Assembly (NCBI RefSeq): GCF_014062345.1
Contig: NZ_JACGLS010000001.1
Location: 1 to 64,000, forward strand
DNA: 64,000 nt
Direction: 5' to 3'
DNA from: Tenacibaculum pelagium
Lineage (GTDB): Bacteria > Bacteroidota > Bacteroidia > Flavobacteriales > Flavobacteriaceae
Shown: piece after piece, positions 1-7,742 of the stretch
Layout: every line of letters starts with the position of its first letter
Position numbering within the stretch: position 1 is the stretch's first letter
Notes under the pieces: model-generated
Database searches by the model: none
Told to the model about the DNA's origin: nothing
What the model saw: the letters and a program-made list of their open reading frames with translations, nothing else
Position numbers and translations under genes: made by a program

Positions 1-1130
1 GATAGTAACTTAGTAGTAATCAAGAGTGAAGTAATTAGCGGAGATCAAGATGAGTGTGGTGTAGAGTATTTAATCACAAGAAAATGGTCAGTATCGGATT
101 GTGCTGGAAACACAACGGAATATATCCAATTAGTAACCGTACAAGACACGGCAGCACCAGAATTCGAAGGAGATTTACCAGCTCAGGAAATTGTAGCGAG
201 TTGTGACGATGTACCAACAATGGTTGATTTAACAGCGACAGATAATTGTGATAGTAATATAGAAGTAATCAAGAGCGAAGTAATTAGCGGCGATCAAGAT
301 GAGTGTGGTGTAGAGTACTTAATCACAAGAAAATGGTCAGTATCAGACTGTGCCGGAAACAGAACAGAGTATATCCAATTAGTAACAGTTCAAGATACAG
401 TAGCACCAGTATTTGTAGAGGATTTACCAGAGAATGTGACAGTAAATTGTGATGATATACCAGAGGCAGTGGTATTAACAGCAACTGATAATTGTAGTGC
501 ATCAACAGATTTAGTAGTTAATTACACGGAAGAGTTTACAGGACAAGATGATGATTGTGCAACGGTTTATACGATTACTAGAACTTGGGAAGTATCCGAT
601 TGTGCAGGCAATAACGTAAGTCATACACAAACAATTAATGTAGAGGATAACGCTGCTCCAGAGTTGGTAGGAGATCTACCAGCAAATGTAACAGTAAGTT
701 GTGATTCGATTCCAGATGCAGCGGTATTAACAGCGACGGATAATTGTACATCATCAGGAGACTTGGTAGTTAATTATACGGAAGAGTTATCAGGACAAGA
801 TGAAGGATGTGCATCAGAATATACGATAACCAGAACTTGGGAAGTATCCGACTGTGCTGGTAATAGTGTAAGTCATACACAAACAATTACAGTAGAGGAT
901 AACGAAGCACCAGAATTAGTTTCTTCTTTAGAAGATATTAATGTAGAATGTGATTCAGTTCCAGAAGTTCCAACATTAGAGTTTGTTGATAATTGTTCAG
1001 AGAATGTAACTCAAACGAACTTTGAAGAGGAGAGTACATTTGATGGAACTGATAGCGATTATCAAATTATAAGAACTTGGACAGTAAGTGATGATTGTGG
1101 TAATACCGCCGATTTTGTTCAAACAATTAA
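1..1130 (+). repeat. Tandem HYR-domain coding repeats (about 249-255 bp)
   Basis: The segments starting at 1 and 250 share almost identical DNA for about 150 bases (period 249). The units from about 500 and 755 form a second closely matched pair with a period near 255. The last unit, ending near 1130, is more divergent. This is in-frame duplication of an adhesin domain. Confidence 0.8.
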
Positions 1131-1707
1131 TGTTACGGTAAAAACATCAGTTACAACCATTGCAGATTCAAAATGTACAGATGACGGTACCATAGATTTA
1201 AACGATTATATAACAGATGGATTAAGTACTGAAGGAACATGGGAAGTAACAACAGGAGATGTATCATTATCTAGTGATGCTACTTTCGATCCATTAGATT
1301 TAACACTAGGAGATTATGTATTTACTTATACAGTTTCTAACGAAGGATGTTTATCATCAATAGCAGTAACAATTAATATTCATGACGACTGTATTGTATT
1401 ACCATGTGGTCAAGAAGATGTAAGAATATCAAAAGCAGTAACACCAAACGGAGATTCATGGAATGAGTTTTTCGAAGTAACCGGAGTAGAATCATGTGGA
1501 TTTATCACCAATGTTAAAATATTTAACCGTTGGGGAGCACGAGTATATGAATCAGACAATTATGCGAATAATTGGAACGGAGTATCAGAAGGAACCACTT
1601 TTGGTAGCGCAAAAAGGTTACCAGCGGGAACTTATTATTACATCGTAGTATTAGAAAACAGTGGTTTAAAACCATTTACAGGAGCAATTTATTTAGGAAC
1701 CAAATAA
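1..1707 (+). CDS. T9SS type B sorting domain adhesin (5' truncated)
   Basis: The frame is open from base 1, so the true start lies before the window; 568 residues are visible. Residues 1 to about 375 are HYR/Ig-like repeats of about 83-85 residues, each with a LTATDNC-type motif, a paired cysteine and WSVSDCAGN or WEVSDCAGN. The last about 95 residues are the gliding-motility-associated C-terminal domain: ISKAVTPNGDSWNEFFEV, then FNRWGARVYES, then a PAGTYYYIV strand and a final glycine-rich strand. In this family the domain directs type IX secretion (type B cargo) to the cell surface, so this is probably a large repetitive adhesin. A SprF-like gene follows after 9 bases, the arrangement known for sprB-sprF. 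The exact ligand cannot be told. Confidence 0.9.
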   Translation, partial: DSNLVVIKSEVISGDQDECGVEYLITRKWSVSDCAGNTTEYIQLVTVQDTAAPEFEGDLPAQEIVASCDDVPTMVDLTATDNCDSNIEVIKSEVISGDQDECGVEYLITRKWSVSDCAGNRTEYIQLVTVQDTVAPVFVEDLPENVTVNCDDIPEAVVLTATDNCSASTDLVVNYTEEFTGQDDDCATVYTITRTWEVSDCAGNNVSHTQTINVEDNAAPELVGDLPANVTVSCDSIPDAAVLTATDNCTSSGDLVVNYTEELSGQDEGCASEYTITRTWEVSDCAGNSVSHTQTITVEDNEAPELVSSLEDINVECDSVPEVPTLEFVDNCSENVTQTNFEEESTFDGTDSDYQIIRTWTVSDDCGNTADFVQTINVTVKTSVTTIADSKCTDDGTIDLNDYITDGLSTEGTWEVTTGDVSLSSDATFDPLDLTLGDYVFTYTVSNEGCLSSIAVTINIHDDCIVLPCGQEDVRISKAVTPNGDSWNEFFEVTGVESCGFITNVKIFNRWGARVYESDNYANNWNGVSEGTTFGSAKRLPAGTYYYIVVLENSGLKPFTGAIYLGTK

Positions 1708-1716
1708 TGTAACGCT

Positions 1717-2658
1717 ATGAAGCACAATTACAAACTATATACAGTTTTAGTACTATTAATTACTACAGTATTTAATGTAGAGGGGCAGCAATTACCTCAA
1801 TTTACGCAATACATGTACAATACAATATCGATAAATCCGGCATATGCAGGAAGTAGACAAGTATTTAGTGCAGTAGGACTTCATAGAAGTCAATGGGCAG
1901 GAATAGATAGAGGGCCAGAAACCCAAACATTATCGTTGCATACACCGTTACGAAATGATAAGATAGGAGTAGGGTTGTCATTCATTAATGACAAGTTAGG
2001 ATATGAGAAGTTTACTTATTTGTATGGAGATTTTTCATATACAATTCAGTTAAATGATGAGATAAAATTAGCTTTTGGATTAAAAGCAGGATTTACACAA
2101 TATAATTTAGATGATGATTTAATCGCAGCAGAAGCTTCAGATCCTGGAGTAAGCGGTGTAAGAAACCGATGGGAGCCTAATATTGGTAGTGGAGTTTTTA
2201 TGCATACAGATAGATGGTATGTAGGTTTCTCGGCACCAAGATTATTAAATATAGACCATAATGATTTAACCATTGGTGGAGTAGATTACGGAATTATAGA
2301 TCGGGTAAGTTATTATTTAACCGGAGGGTATGTTTTTGATGTAAGCGATAATGTTAAATTCAAACCAGCTACTTTAATTAAAGCAACAAGAGGAGCCCCT
2401 TTATCATATGATATAACTGCTAATTTTTTATTCAATGAAAAGTTTTGGTTAGGAGGTTCTTACAGGTTTAATGAGTTTACTGGAGCCTTAGGCGCTTTAG
2501 TTGATTTTCAAGTAACAAAGCAATTTAGAGTAGGATATGCGTATGAATATCCATTATCAGATATCAATCAATTCTCAAGTGGTACTCACGAAGTATTATT
2601 AATGTTTGAATTGAATAAGCCGAAGTCGTATAGAGCAAAGTCCCCTAGATATTTTTAA
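1717..2658 (+). CDS. PorP/SprF family type IX secretion membrane protein
   Basis: 313 residues with an N-terminal signal peptide (cleaved near VEGQQ). It then carries the family opening LPQFTQYMYN, followed by ..NPAYAGSR, and many alternating beta strands typical of an outer-membrane barrel. PorP/SprF proteins are outer-membrane partners of T9SS; in Flavobacterium johnsoniae SprF is needed for export of the type B adhesin SprB. The gene lies 9 bases after a type B adhesin and 10 bases before a PD40-OmpA gene, so the three are likely one transcript. The inference is that this copy serves the adjacent adhesin and is not the core PorP of the machine. Confidence 0.92.
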   Translation: MKHNYKLYTVLVLLITTVFNVEGQQLPQFTQYMYNTISINPAYAGSRQVFSAVGLHRSQWAGIDRGPETQTLSLHTPLRNDKIGVGLSFINDKLGYEKFTYLYGDFSYTIQLNDEIKLAFGLKAGFTQYNLDDDLIAAEASDPGVSGVRNRWEPNIGSGVFMHTDRWYVGFSAPRLLNIDHNDLTIGGVDYGIIDRVSYYLTGGYVFDVSDNVKFKPATLIKATRGAPLSYDITANFLFNEKFWLGGSYRFNEFTGALGALVDFQVTKQFRVGYAYEYPLSDINQFSSGTHEVLLMFELNKPKSYRAKSPRYF

Positions 2659-2668
2659 AGAAATAGAT

Positions 2669-4564
2669 ATGAAGACAAGAATAACATTTTTAGTATTACT
2701 TTTTTTATCACTTAGTATTTTTTCACAAAGAAAACTTGCTGATAAATTCTATAAGGAATATGCATATATAAAAGCGGCTGAGTTCTATAAAAAAGCAATA
2801 AAGATAGAAGGAGATAATGGAGTAGATTTATTTGCAAAGTTAGCAGACTGTTATTACAACAATTCTAACTCAGAACAAGCAGTTTACTGGTATACTTTAG
2901 CCGATCATAGAAAGGTAGGATTAGATAACGAACGTATATACAGATTAGCGCAATCGTTAAGAAGTGTAGGCGAGTATGAGAAAGCCGAGACTTGGCTTAA
3001 AAAACTACCAGATGCAGATTTAAAATTAAGAAATGTAGATTATACTAAATTAAAGGAACTGAATAGAGACTCTATAAGAATTGCGAATTTAAATATCAAC
3101 ACAGAGAACTCAGATTTTGGTCCGTACGTACATAACGGAAAGTTCTATTTCGCATCAGCAAAAAATAAGAATGGAGAAGTTTATGAATGGAACCATGAAC
3201 CATATTTAGATTTATATCAAGCAAAAATTAAAGAAGACGGTACAGAGAAATCAATAGAAGATATTGTTCCAGTAATCTCTACAAAAGTAAATACAGGATT
3301 TCATGAATCAAGTATAGCCATTACGAAAGATGGTAAAACAATGTACTTTACAAGAAATAACCTAGATGATAAAAATAAATTAGACCACAACAAAGAAGGA
3401 ACCGCACATTTAAAAATATTTAAAGCTACATTTTTAGAAAATGGTACATGGAATGATTTAGAAGAACTACCATTTAATAGTGAATTATATTCCAATGGAC
3501 ATCCAGCTTTAAGTCCAGATGAAAAGACATTATACTTTGTTTCAGACAGATCCGATGGCTTTGGACAGACAGATATATACAAAGTAGCAATATTAGAAGA
3601 TGGATCTTATGGTACTCCAAAAAACTTAGGAGCCAATATCAATACGAAAGGAAAAGAAATGTTTCCATTTGTAGCGAATGACAATACCTTGTATTTTTCT
3701 TCAGATGGATATCAAAACTTAGGTCTGTTAGATATTTATAAATCAGATATATTAAATAATGCTTCATCATCAGAAGTAAAAAATATAGGAGCGCCATTTA
3801 ATAGTGGTTATGACGACTTTGCTTTTTTTATAAATAACGACAATAAAACAGGCTATTTTTCTTCTAACAGACCAGAAGGTAAAGGGCGTGATGATATTTA
3901 TAGTTTTAGTACCCATGAATGTTTACAATATATTACGGGTAAAACTTTTGATAAACGAACCCAAGAATCATTACCAGAAACCTTAGTAGAATTAATCGAT
4001 GTAAACGGAAAAGTTATCGAAAGGTTTGTAACAGCAGAAGATGCTACTTATAGATTTGAAAGAAAATGTAAGAAGAACAAGTATACTTTACGAGGCACAA
4101 AGTTAGATTATAAAGATGATTTAGGAAGTGTAGAAACCACAGAAGAGCGAGATGCAGAAATAAAACAAGATTTGTATCTAACACCATTAATTGTAGGAAA
4201 AGAGATTGTGATTAATCCAATATTCTTTGATTTTAACAAGTGGAATATTCGACCAGATGCAGCTTACGAATTAGAGTTTGTTGTAAAGGTATTAAAGAAT
4301 CATCCAGATATGATTATTAAGATAGAAGCACATACCGATAGTAGGGGTACAGCTAGGTATAATGAAAGATTATCAGACCGAAGAGCAAAATCAACTAGAG
4401 ATTATATTTTATCAAGAGGATTAGATGCTTCAAGAATACAAAGTGCGATAGGATATGGAGAAAAGCAGTTGGTTAATAAATGTAAAGATAGAGTAAAATG
4501 TACCGAAGAGGAGCATCAAGAAAACAGACGTTCTAAGTTTATCATACTAAACGATTATAATTAA
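2669..4564 (+). CDS. OmpA family protein with TPR and PD40 repeats
   Basis: 631 residues. The signal peptide ends near FSQRK. Residues about 25-130 look like TPR helices (YKEYAYIKAAEFYKKAIKI). Residues about 190-415 hold PD40/WD40-like beta-propeller motifs (LSPDEKTLYFVSDRSDGFG and similar). Residues about 420-500 are a carboxypeptidase-regulatory-like fold. Residues about 510-631 form an OmpA peptidoglycan-binding domain (FFDFNKWNIRPDA, IEAHTDSRG, NERLSDRRA). This architecture is standard in adhesin / SprF-like / OmpA operons of Bacteroidota, where the OmpA domain probably anchors the secretion partner to the cell wall. It is last in its operon, followed by a terminator at 4596. Confidence 0.93.
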   Translation: MKTRITFLVLLFLSLSIFSQRKLADKFYKEYAYIKAAEFYKKAIKIEGDNGVDLFAKLADCYYNNSNSEQAVYWYTLADHRKVGLDNERIYRLAQSLRSVGEYEKAETWLKKLPDADLKLRNVDYTKLKELNRDSIRIANLNINTENSDFGPYVHNGKFYFASAKNKNGEVYEWNHEPYLDLYQAKIKEDGTEKSIEDIVPVISTKVNTGFHESSIAITKDGKTMYFTRNNLDDKNKLDHNKEGTAHLKIFKATFLENGTWNDLEELPFNSELYSNGHPALSPDEKTLYFVSDRSDGFGQTDIYKVAILEDGSYGTPKNLGANINTKGKEMFPFVANDNTLYFSSDGYQNLGLLDIYKSDILNNASSSEVKNIGAPFNSGYDDFAFFINNDNKTGYFSSNRPEGKGRDDIYSFSTHECLQYITGKTFDKRTQESLPETLVELIDVNGKVIERFVTAEDATYRFERKCKKNKYTLRGTKLDYKDDLGSVETTEERDAEIKQDLYLTPLIVGKEIVINPIFFDFNKWNIRPDAAYELEFVVKVLKNHPDMIIKIEAHTDSRGTARYNERLSDRRAKSTRDYILSRGLDASRIQSAIGYGEKQLVNKCKDRVKCTEEEHQENRRSKFIILNDYN

Positions 4565-4595
4565 AAATATTGTTTCCCGAATTTTTAATTTTCCT

Positions 4596-4630
4596 AAACC
4601 CTAGCTTTATAAAATAAGTTAGGGTTTTTC
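4596..4630 (+). terminator. Rho-independent terminator after the adhesin operon
   Basis: An 8-bp perfect stem (AAACCCTA / TAGGGTTT at 4596-4603 and 4620-4627), with further partial pairing inside the loop, is followed by a T run. It sits 31 bases after the OmpA-family stop codon. Confidence 0.8.
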
Positions 4631-4706
4631 TTGTTTTTTAATCAAGTATGTAAGTTTTTATTTATTGATCGACTCAATAAAAGTATAATCAAAAATTTAC
4701 ATAATT

Positions 4707-5618
4707 ATGAAAAGAGCATTTTTAAGCCTATTGGCCATTGCAGCAATTTCATTTACTTCTTGTAGTGATGACGATGATATTGCAACAACAAAAACAGTAA
4801 GTCAATCATTTCAAAATTTACCAGATGTAGGTAGTAACTATGTTTATGAAGGTTGGTTAATTGTAGGAGCAGAAAAAATATCAACAGGAAGGTTTACAAA
4901 TACAGAAGGAGCTAGTCATACAAGCGCAGCGTTAGATATAACAAAAGTAAATGCAGCTACAGAATATGTATTAACGATTGAGCCTACGAATGAAACAGGA
5001 GCAGATTTATCAAGCCCGAGTGGGTGGATATTTTCAAAAGGAACATTTACAAATACAACAGCGAATCCATCAACAGATGGTGCGATATATGAAGCAGGCT
5101 CTAATTTAGAAACTGCGACTAGTCAATTTTTCTTAAAGGCTCCATCTGCAGGAATGGATGGAACGGATGCTAATGGTATCTGGTGGATTAATGCTTTACC
5201 TCCAACAACAGGTGGATTTACGAATTTACCAACTTTGGGAAGCGGTTGGATTTATGAAGGTTGGGTTGTTGTAAATGATAATTCAGGAAGTCCAGTGCCA
5301 ATTTCTACAGGTAAATTTTCAGATCCAAATATGGCTGATGATAATAATAATGAATTTAAAGGTGCAGGAATGGTACCACCATTTCCAGGTGAAGACTTTA
5401 TTATGGATCCTAATAATAAATATCCTAATGTTACTTTTCCTATCGATTTAACTAGTGCGAATGTGGTAATTTCTATAGAACCAACTGTAGGAGATGATCC
5501 AGCGCCATTTGGTTTAAAACCATTTACAAAACAATTAGATAATCAAACAGTTTCTGTTGCAGTAACTATGGATAATGGTTATGCTAACAAAGTAATTTCA
5601 GGAACTGTAACGAGATAA
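4707..5618 (+). CDS. Lipoprotein with two RskA-like repeats
   Basis: 303 residues. A lipoprotein signal ends at the lipobox SFTSC (Cys19), followed by an acidic SDDDD stretch, so it is a lipid-anchored envelope protein. It has two related modules: residues about 37-66 (NLP.VGSNYVYEGWLIV ... ISTGRF) and about 171-205 (NLPTLGSGWIYEGWVVV ... ISTGKF). The YEGW...STG.F pattern resembles the extracytoplasmic domain of anti-sigma-K (RskA) proteins, but there is no membrane helix or cytoplasmic anti-sigma part here and no sigma-factor gene nearby. Function unknown. It is flanked by terminators at 4596 and 5663, so it is a single-gene transcript. Confidence 0.8.
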   Translation: MKRAFLSLLAIAAISFTSCSDDDDIATTKTVSQSFQNLPDVGSNYVYEGWLIVGAEKISTGRFTNTEGASHTSAALDITKVNAATEYVLTIEPTNETGADLSSPSGWIFSKGTFTNTTANPSTDGAIYEAGSNLETATSQFFLKAPSAGMDGTDANGIWWINALPPTTGGFTNLPTLGSGWIYEGWVVVNDNSGSPVPISTGKFSDPNMADDNNNEFKGAGMVPPFPGEDFIMDPNNKYPNVTFPIDLTSANVVISIEPTVGDDPAPFGLKPFTKQLDNQTVSVAVTMDNGYANKVISGTVTR

Positions 5619-5662
5619 ATTTTATATGAATTTTCTAATTCGTTTAGAAATTCAGATATTTG

Positions 5663-5688
5663 AACCGCCTAAAAAAAGGCGGTTTTTT
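5663..5688 (+). terminator. Terminator abutting the DUF6495 start codon
   Basis: Perfect 8-bp stem AACCGCCT / AGGCGGTT (5663-5670 and 5677-5684) with a six-A loop and a TTTTTT tail ending at 5688. The ATG of the next gene begins at 5689. It lies 45 bases after the lipoprotein stop. Confidence 0.85.
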
Positions 5689-6156
5689 ATGAAATATAGA
5701 CAACTTACTAAAGAACAATTTGAAGGATTACACGAAGAGTTTGCTCGTTTTTTAGCTTCACAAAGTATTGATGCTAAAGAGTGGAAAGAGTTAAAAGAAG
5801 AAAAGCCTCATGTAGCAGAGGAGGAAATGAATGTGTTTAGTGATGTAGTTTGGGATGATGTGCTTACCAAGACTTCTTATTTAGAACATTTTTCGAAAAA
5901 GGTGGTAAACCTATTTAAATGTGATGAAAAAGAAATGCATCGTATTGTAATTAATGTGGATAAAGAGATTGATTTATTAACTCAAGAAGGTTTTGAATGG
6001 TTAATGAAAAATCCGAATGATGAGAAAATTGAATTTTTTACAGGAACAAAAAAATATGCAGAAGAAAGAAATTCCGAAATATTTGACTTAATAGAAAAAG
6101 GAAGTGCCATTTCTAAAGGAGAAATATTCGAATATTTTAATCGATTAACTTCTTAA
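5689..6156 (+). CDS. DUF6495 family protein
   Basis: 155 residues from the ATG at 5689, beginning MKYRQLTKEQFEGLHEEF. An upstream in-frame ATG at 5626 would add 21 residues encoded by the terminator hairpin and is rejected. The body is acidic and helical (SQSIDAKEWKELKEEKPHVA, NVFSDVVWDDVL), as in the flavobacterial DUF6495 family; molecular function is unknown. No signal peptide or membrane segment, so it is probably cytoplasmic. Its 3' end overlaps the convergent SIR2 gene by 20 bases. The start codon lies directly against a terminator T tract and the only Shine-Dalgarno-like bases (AGGCGG) sit in the hairpin's 3' arm. Confidence 0.8.
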   Translation: MKYRQLTKEQFEGLHEEFARFLASQSIDAKEWKELKEEKPHVAEEEMNVFSDVVWDDVLTKTSYLEHFSKKVVNLFKCDEKEMHRIVINVDKEIDLLTQEGFEWLMKNPNDEKIEFFTGTKKYAEERNSEIFDLIEKGSAISKGEIFEYFNRLTS

Positions 6157-6823
6157 GTAATTCATCGGTTCCTAAACTAGCAATGTCTTTAATAATTGTT
6201 AAATTGTTAAAGGCGTTTTTATTTACAGCAGGTTTTGGGTCTATAAAATAAATAGGCACATTTTCAGAAACATAATCAATTAAACTAGCTGCTGGATATA
6301 CTTGCATGGAAGTACCAATAATTACTAAAATATCTGCTCTCAATGTAATTTCAATAGCTTTTTCAAGCATAGGAACATCTTCACCAAACCATACAATATG
6401 TGGGCGTAATTGAGAATTCTGTTCGCAGGTATCTCCTATAATAATATCAGACTTCCTATCGTAAACTAAATATTCGTAAGCAGTGCTCCTAGCTTTTAAT
6501 AGTTCCCCATGTAAGTGTAAGACGTTGGTACTACCAGCACGTTCATGTAAATCATCAACATTCTGTGTAATAATAACCACATCAAAATACTTCTCTAAAT
6601 CAACAAGATTGGTATGTGCTTTATTCGGACTTACAGTAAGTAATTGTCTTCTACGTTGATTGTAAAAATCAAGGACTAATTCTGGATTAGAATGAAACCC
6701 TTGAGGAGAAGCTACTTCATAAATATCATGTCCTTCCCATAAACCATTAGCATCTCTAAAAGTATTAATGCCACTTTCTGCACTGATACCAGCGCCTGTT
6801 AAAACAACTAATTTCTTTTTCAT
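6137..6823 (-). CDS. cobB: SIR2-family NAD-dependent protein deacylase
   Basis: 228 residues, a full-length bacterial sirtuin. NAD-binding motif GAGISAESGINTFR lies at residues 11-23, QNVDDLHERAG at 87-97, catalytic histidine in HLHGEL (His105), and GTSMQVYPAA at 171-180. The pair Tyr54 and Arg57 (FYNQRR) matches the YxxR signature of SIRT5/CobB class III sirtuins, which remove succinyl and malonyl groups as well as acetyl. The four zinc-binding cysteines of classical sirtuins are absent: the segment between His105 and WFGE (145) has only Cys133. Convergent with DUF6495; divergent from trmH. Confidence 0.93.
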   Translation of the reverse strand: MKKKLVVLTGAGISAESGINTFRDANGLWEGHDIYEVASPQGFHSNPELVLDFYNQRRRQLLTVSPNKAHTNLVDLEKYFDVVIITQNVDDLHERAGSTNVLHLHGELLKARSTAYEYLVYDRKSDIIIGDTCEQNSQLRPHIVWFGEDVPMLEKAIEITLRADILVIIGTSMQVYPAASLIDYVSENVPIYFIDPKPAVNKNAFNNLTIIKDIASLGTDELLKKLID

Positions 6824-6859
6824 CTCTAAATAATAAAGCTTAAAAATAGTAAATTTTAG

Positions 6860-6867
6860 TATGTTTG
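6860..6867 (+). promoter_or_regulatory. Candidate -7 promoter element of trmH
   Basis: TATGTTTG fits the Bacteroidota -7 consensus TAnnTTTG. Only four bases separate it from the trmH ATG, which would make the transcript leaderless or nearly so. No clear -33 TTTG is seen. Confidence 0.4.
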
Positions 6868-6871
6868 CTAT

Positions 6872-7549
6872 ATGATAGATGAAGGATTATTAGCCTATTT
6901 AGAAGGTTATATTACTGAAAAAAGAAAAGCAACTTTCGAAAAGGTTTTAAATGAGCGTACCCGTCATTTTACTGTTGTGTTAGAAGACATATATCAACCG
7001 CATAATGCAAGTGCAGTGGTAAGAAGTTGTGATATTTTCGGGGTACAAGATGTATATGCGATTGAAAATAGATTTACAAATAAAGTTTCCAGACATGTTG
7101 CGAAAGGAAGTCAGAAATGGTTAAATATTAATCGTTTTAAGGAAGATGGAGATAACACAAAAGCTTGTTTAAAAGACTTACGAGCAAAAGGATATCAGAT
7201 TATAGGAACAACACCACATACTGATTCTTGTGTGCTATCTGATTTTGATGTAACAAAGAAGTCTGCTTTTGTATTTGGAGCTGAGAAAGAAGGGATTTCA
7301 GATTATATTAAACAAGAGGCTGATGGATTTTTAAAAATACCAATGGTTGGCTTTACCGAGAGTTTAAACATATCGGTAGCAGCTGCAATCACTTTAAACG
7401 ATGTAACTTCACGCTTACGTAAGACTAATGTTGATTGGCAATTAACTGATGAAGAAAAAAGAGTTTTGTATTTTGAATGGATTAAAAATACAATTAAGAA
7501 CCCTGATAAGTTAATCGAGTATTATCAAAAAGAAAACGAGGCTGAATAG
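6872..7549 (+). CDS. trmH: tRNA (guanosine-2'-O-)-methyltransferase TrmH (SpoU family)
   Basis: 225 residues. The N-terminal helical part is followed by the SPOUT core: NASAVVRSCDIFGVQDVYAI (motif 1, with the conserved N and R), VFGAEKEGIS (motif 2) and IPMVGFTESLNISVAAAITL (motif 3, the trefoil-knot SAM site). The order and the DIYQPHNASA approach match TrmH, which methylates the ribose of G18 in tRNA using S-adenosylmethionine. Cytoplasmic. Transcribed divergently from the sirtuin gene. It ends in a terminator hairpin that includes its own stop codon. Another SpoU specificity cannot be excluded. Confidence 0.9.
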   Translation: MIDEGLLAYLEGYITEKRKATFEKVLNERTRHFTVVLEDIYQPHNASAVVRSCDIFGVQDVYAIENRFTNKVSRHVAKGSQKWLNINRFKEDGDNTKACLKDLRAKGYQIIGTTPHTDSCVLSDFDVTKKSAFVFGAEKEGISDYIKQEADGFLKIPMVGFTESLNISVAAAITLNDVTSRLRKTNVDWQLTDEEKRVLYFEWIKNTIKNPDKLIEYYQKENEAE

Positions 7550-7560
7550 CCTCGTTTTTT
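7535..7560 (+). terminator. Terminator overlapping the trmH stop codon
   Basis: Perfect 9-bp stem AACGAGGCT / AGCCTCGTT (7535-7543 and 7548-7556) with a four-base loop and T tail. The TAG stop (7547-7549) is inside the hairpin. It lies between convergent genes, 5 bases from the stop of the small minus-strand gene. Confidence 0.85.
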
Positions 7561-7564
7561 ATTG

Positions 7565-7738
7565 TTAAAAATTTCCTCCTGGAGTTTCAGGACTCTGTGC
7601 TTGTGCTTTCTGCGGATTTAAAATCATGTAAGTTCCTAAAGCTGTTAAAGCGCTATATTTTCCATATGTACCTAGCTTTTTTAAAGCTTCTTTTCTGGAG
7701 ATTTTGTTATCTTTTTTATCTATATTTTTGTTGTTCAT
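7565..7738 (-). CDS. Small conserved-looking protein (57 aa) downstream of T9SS giant
   Basis: A 57-residue reading frame that is easy to miss: a basic N terminus (MNNKNIDKKDNKISRKEAL), a hydrophobic stretch at about residues 27-40 (YSALTALGTYMILNP), then QKAQAQSPETPGGNF. It starts 4 bases after the stop of the 2177-residue T9SS protein on the same strand and ends just before the convergent trmH terminator, so it is likely cotranscribed. The AQAQ ending of the hydrophobic stretch looks like a possible signal-peptidase site, which would leave only a proline/glycine-rich tail. I recall similar tiny proteins beside large secreted flavobacterial proteins, but no function. Not a classical double-glycine leader. 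Confidence 0.7.
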   Translation of the reverse strand: MNNKNIDKKDNKISRKEALKKLGTYGKYSALTALGTYMILNPQKAQAQSPETPGGNF

Positions 7739-7742
7739 TGTT

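Noticed and set aside
1..1130. Repeats at the left end as a repeat element
   Set aside because: They encode HYR domains in frame without gaps, so they are protein domains.
5626..5688. Upstream start for DUF6495
   Set aside because: The added residues would be encoded by a terminator hairpin; the family starts at MKYRQL.
7565..7738. Second double-glycine peptide locus
   Set aside because: The small protein ends in PGGNF, but GG is at the C terminus and not after a leader, so it is not a GG-leader precursor.
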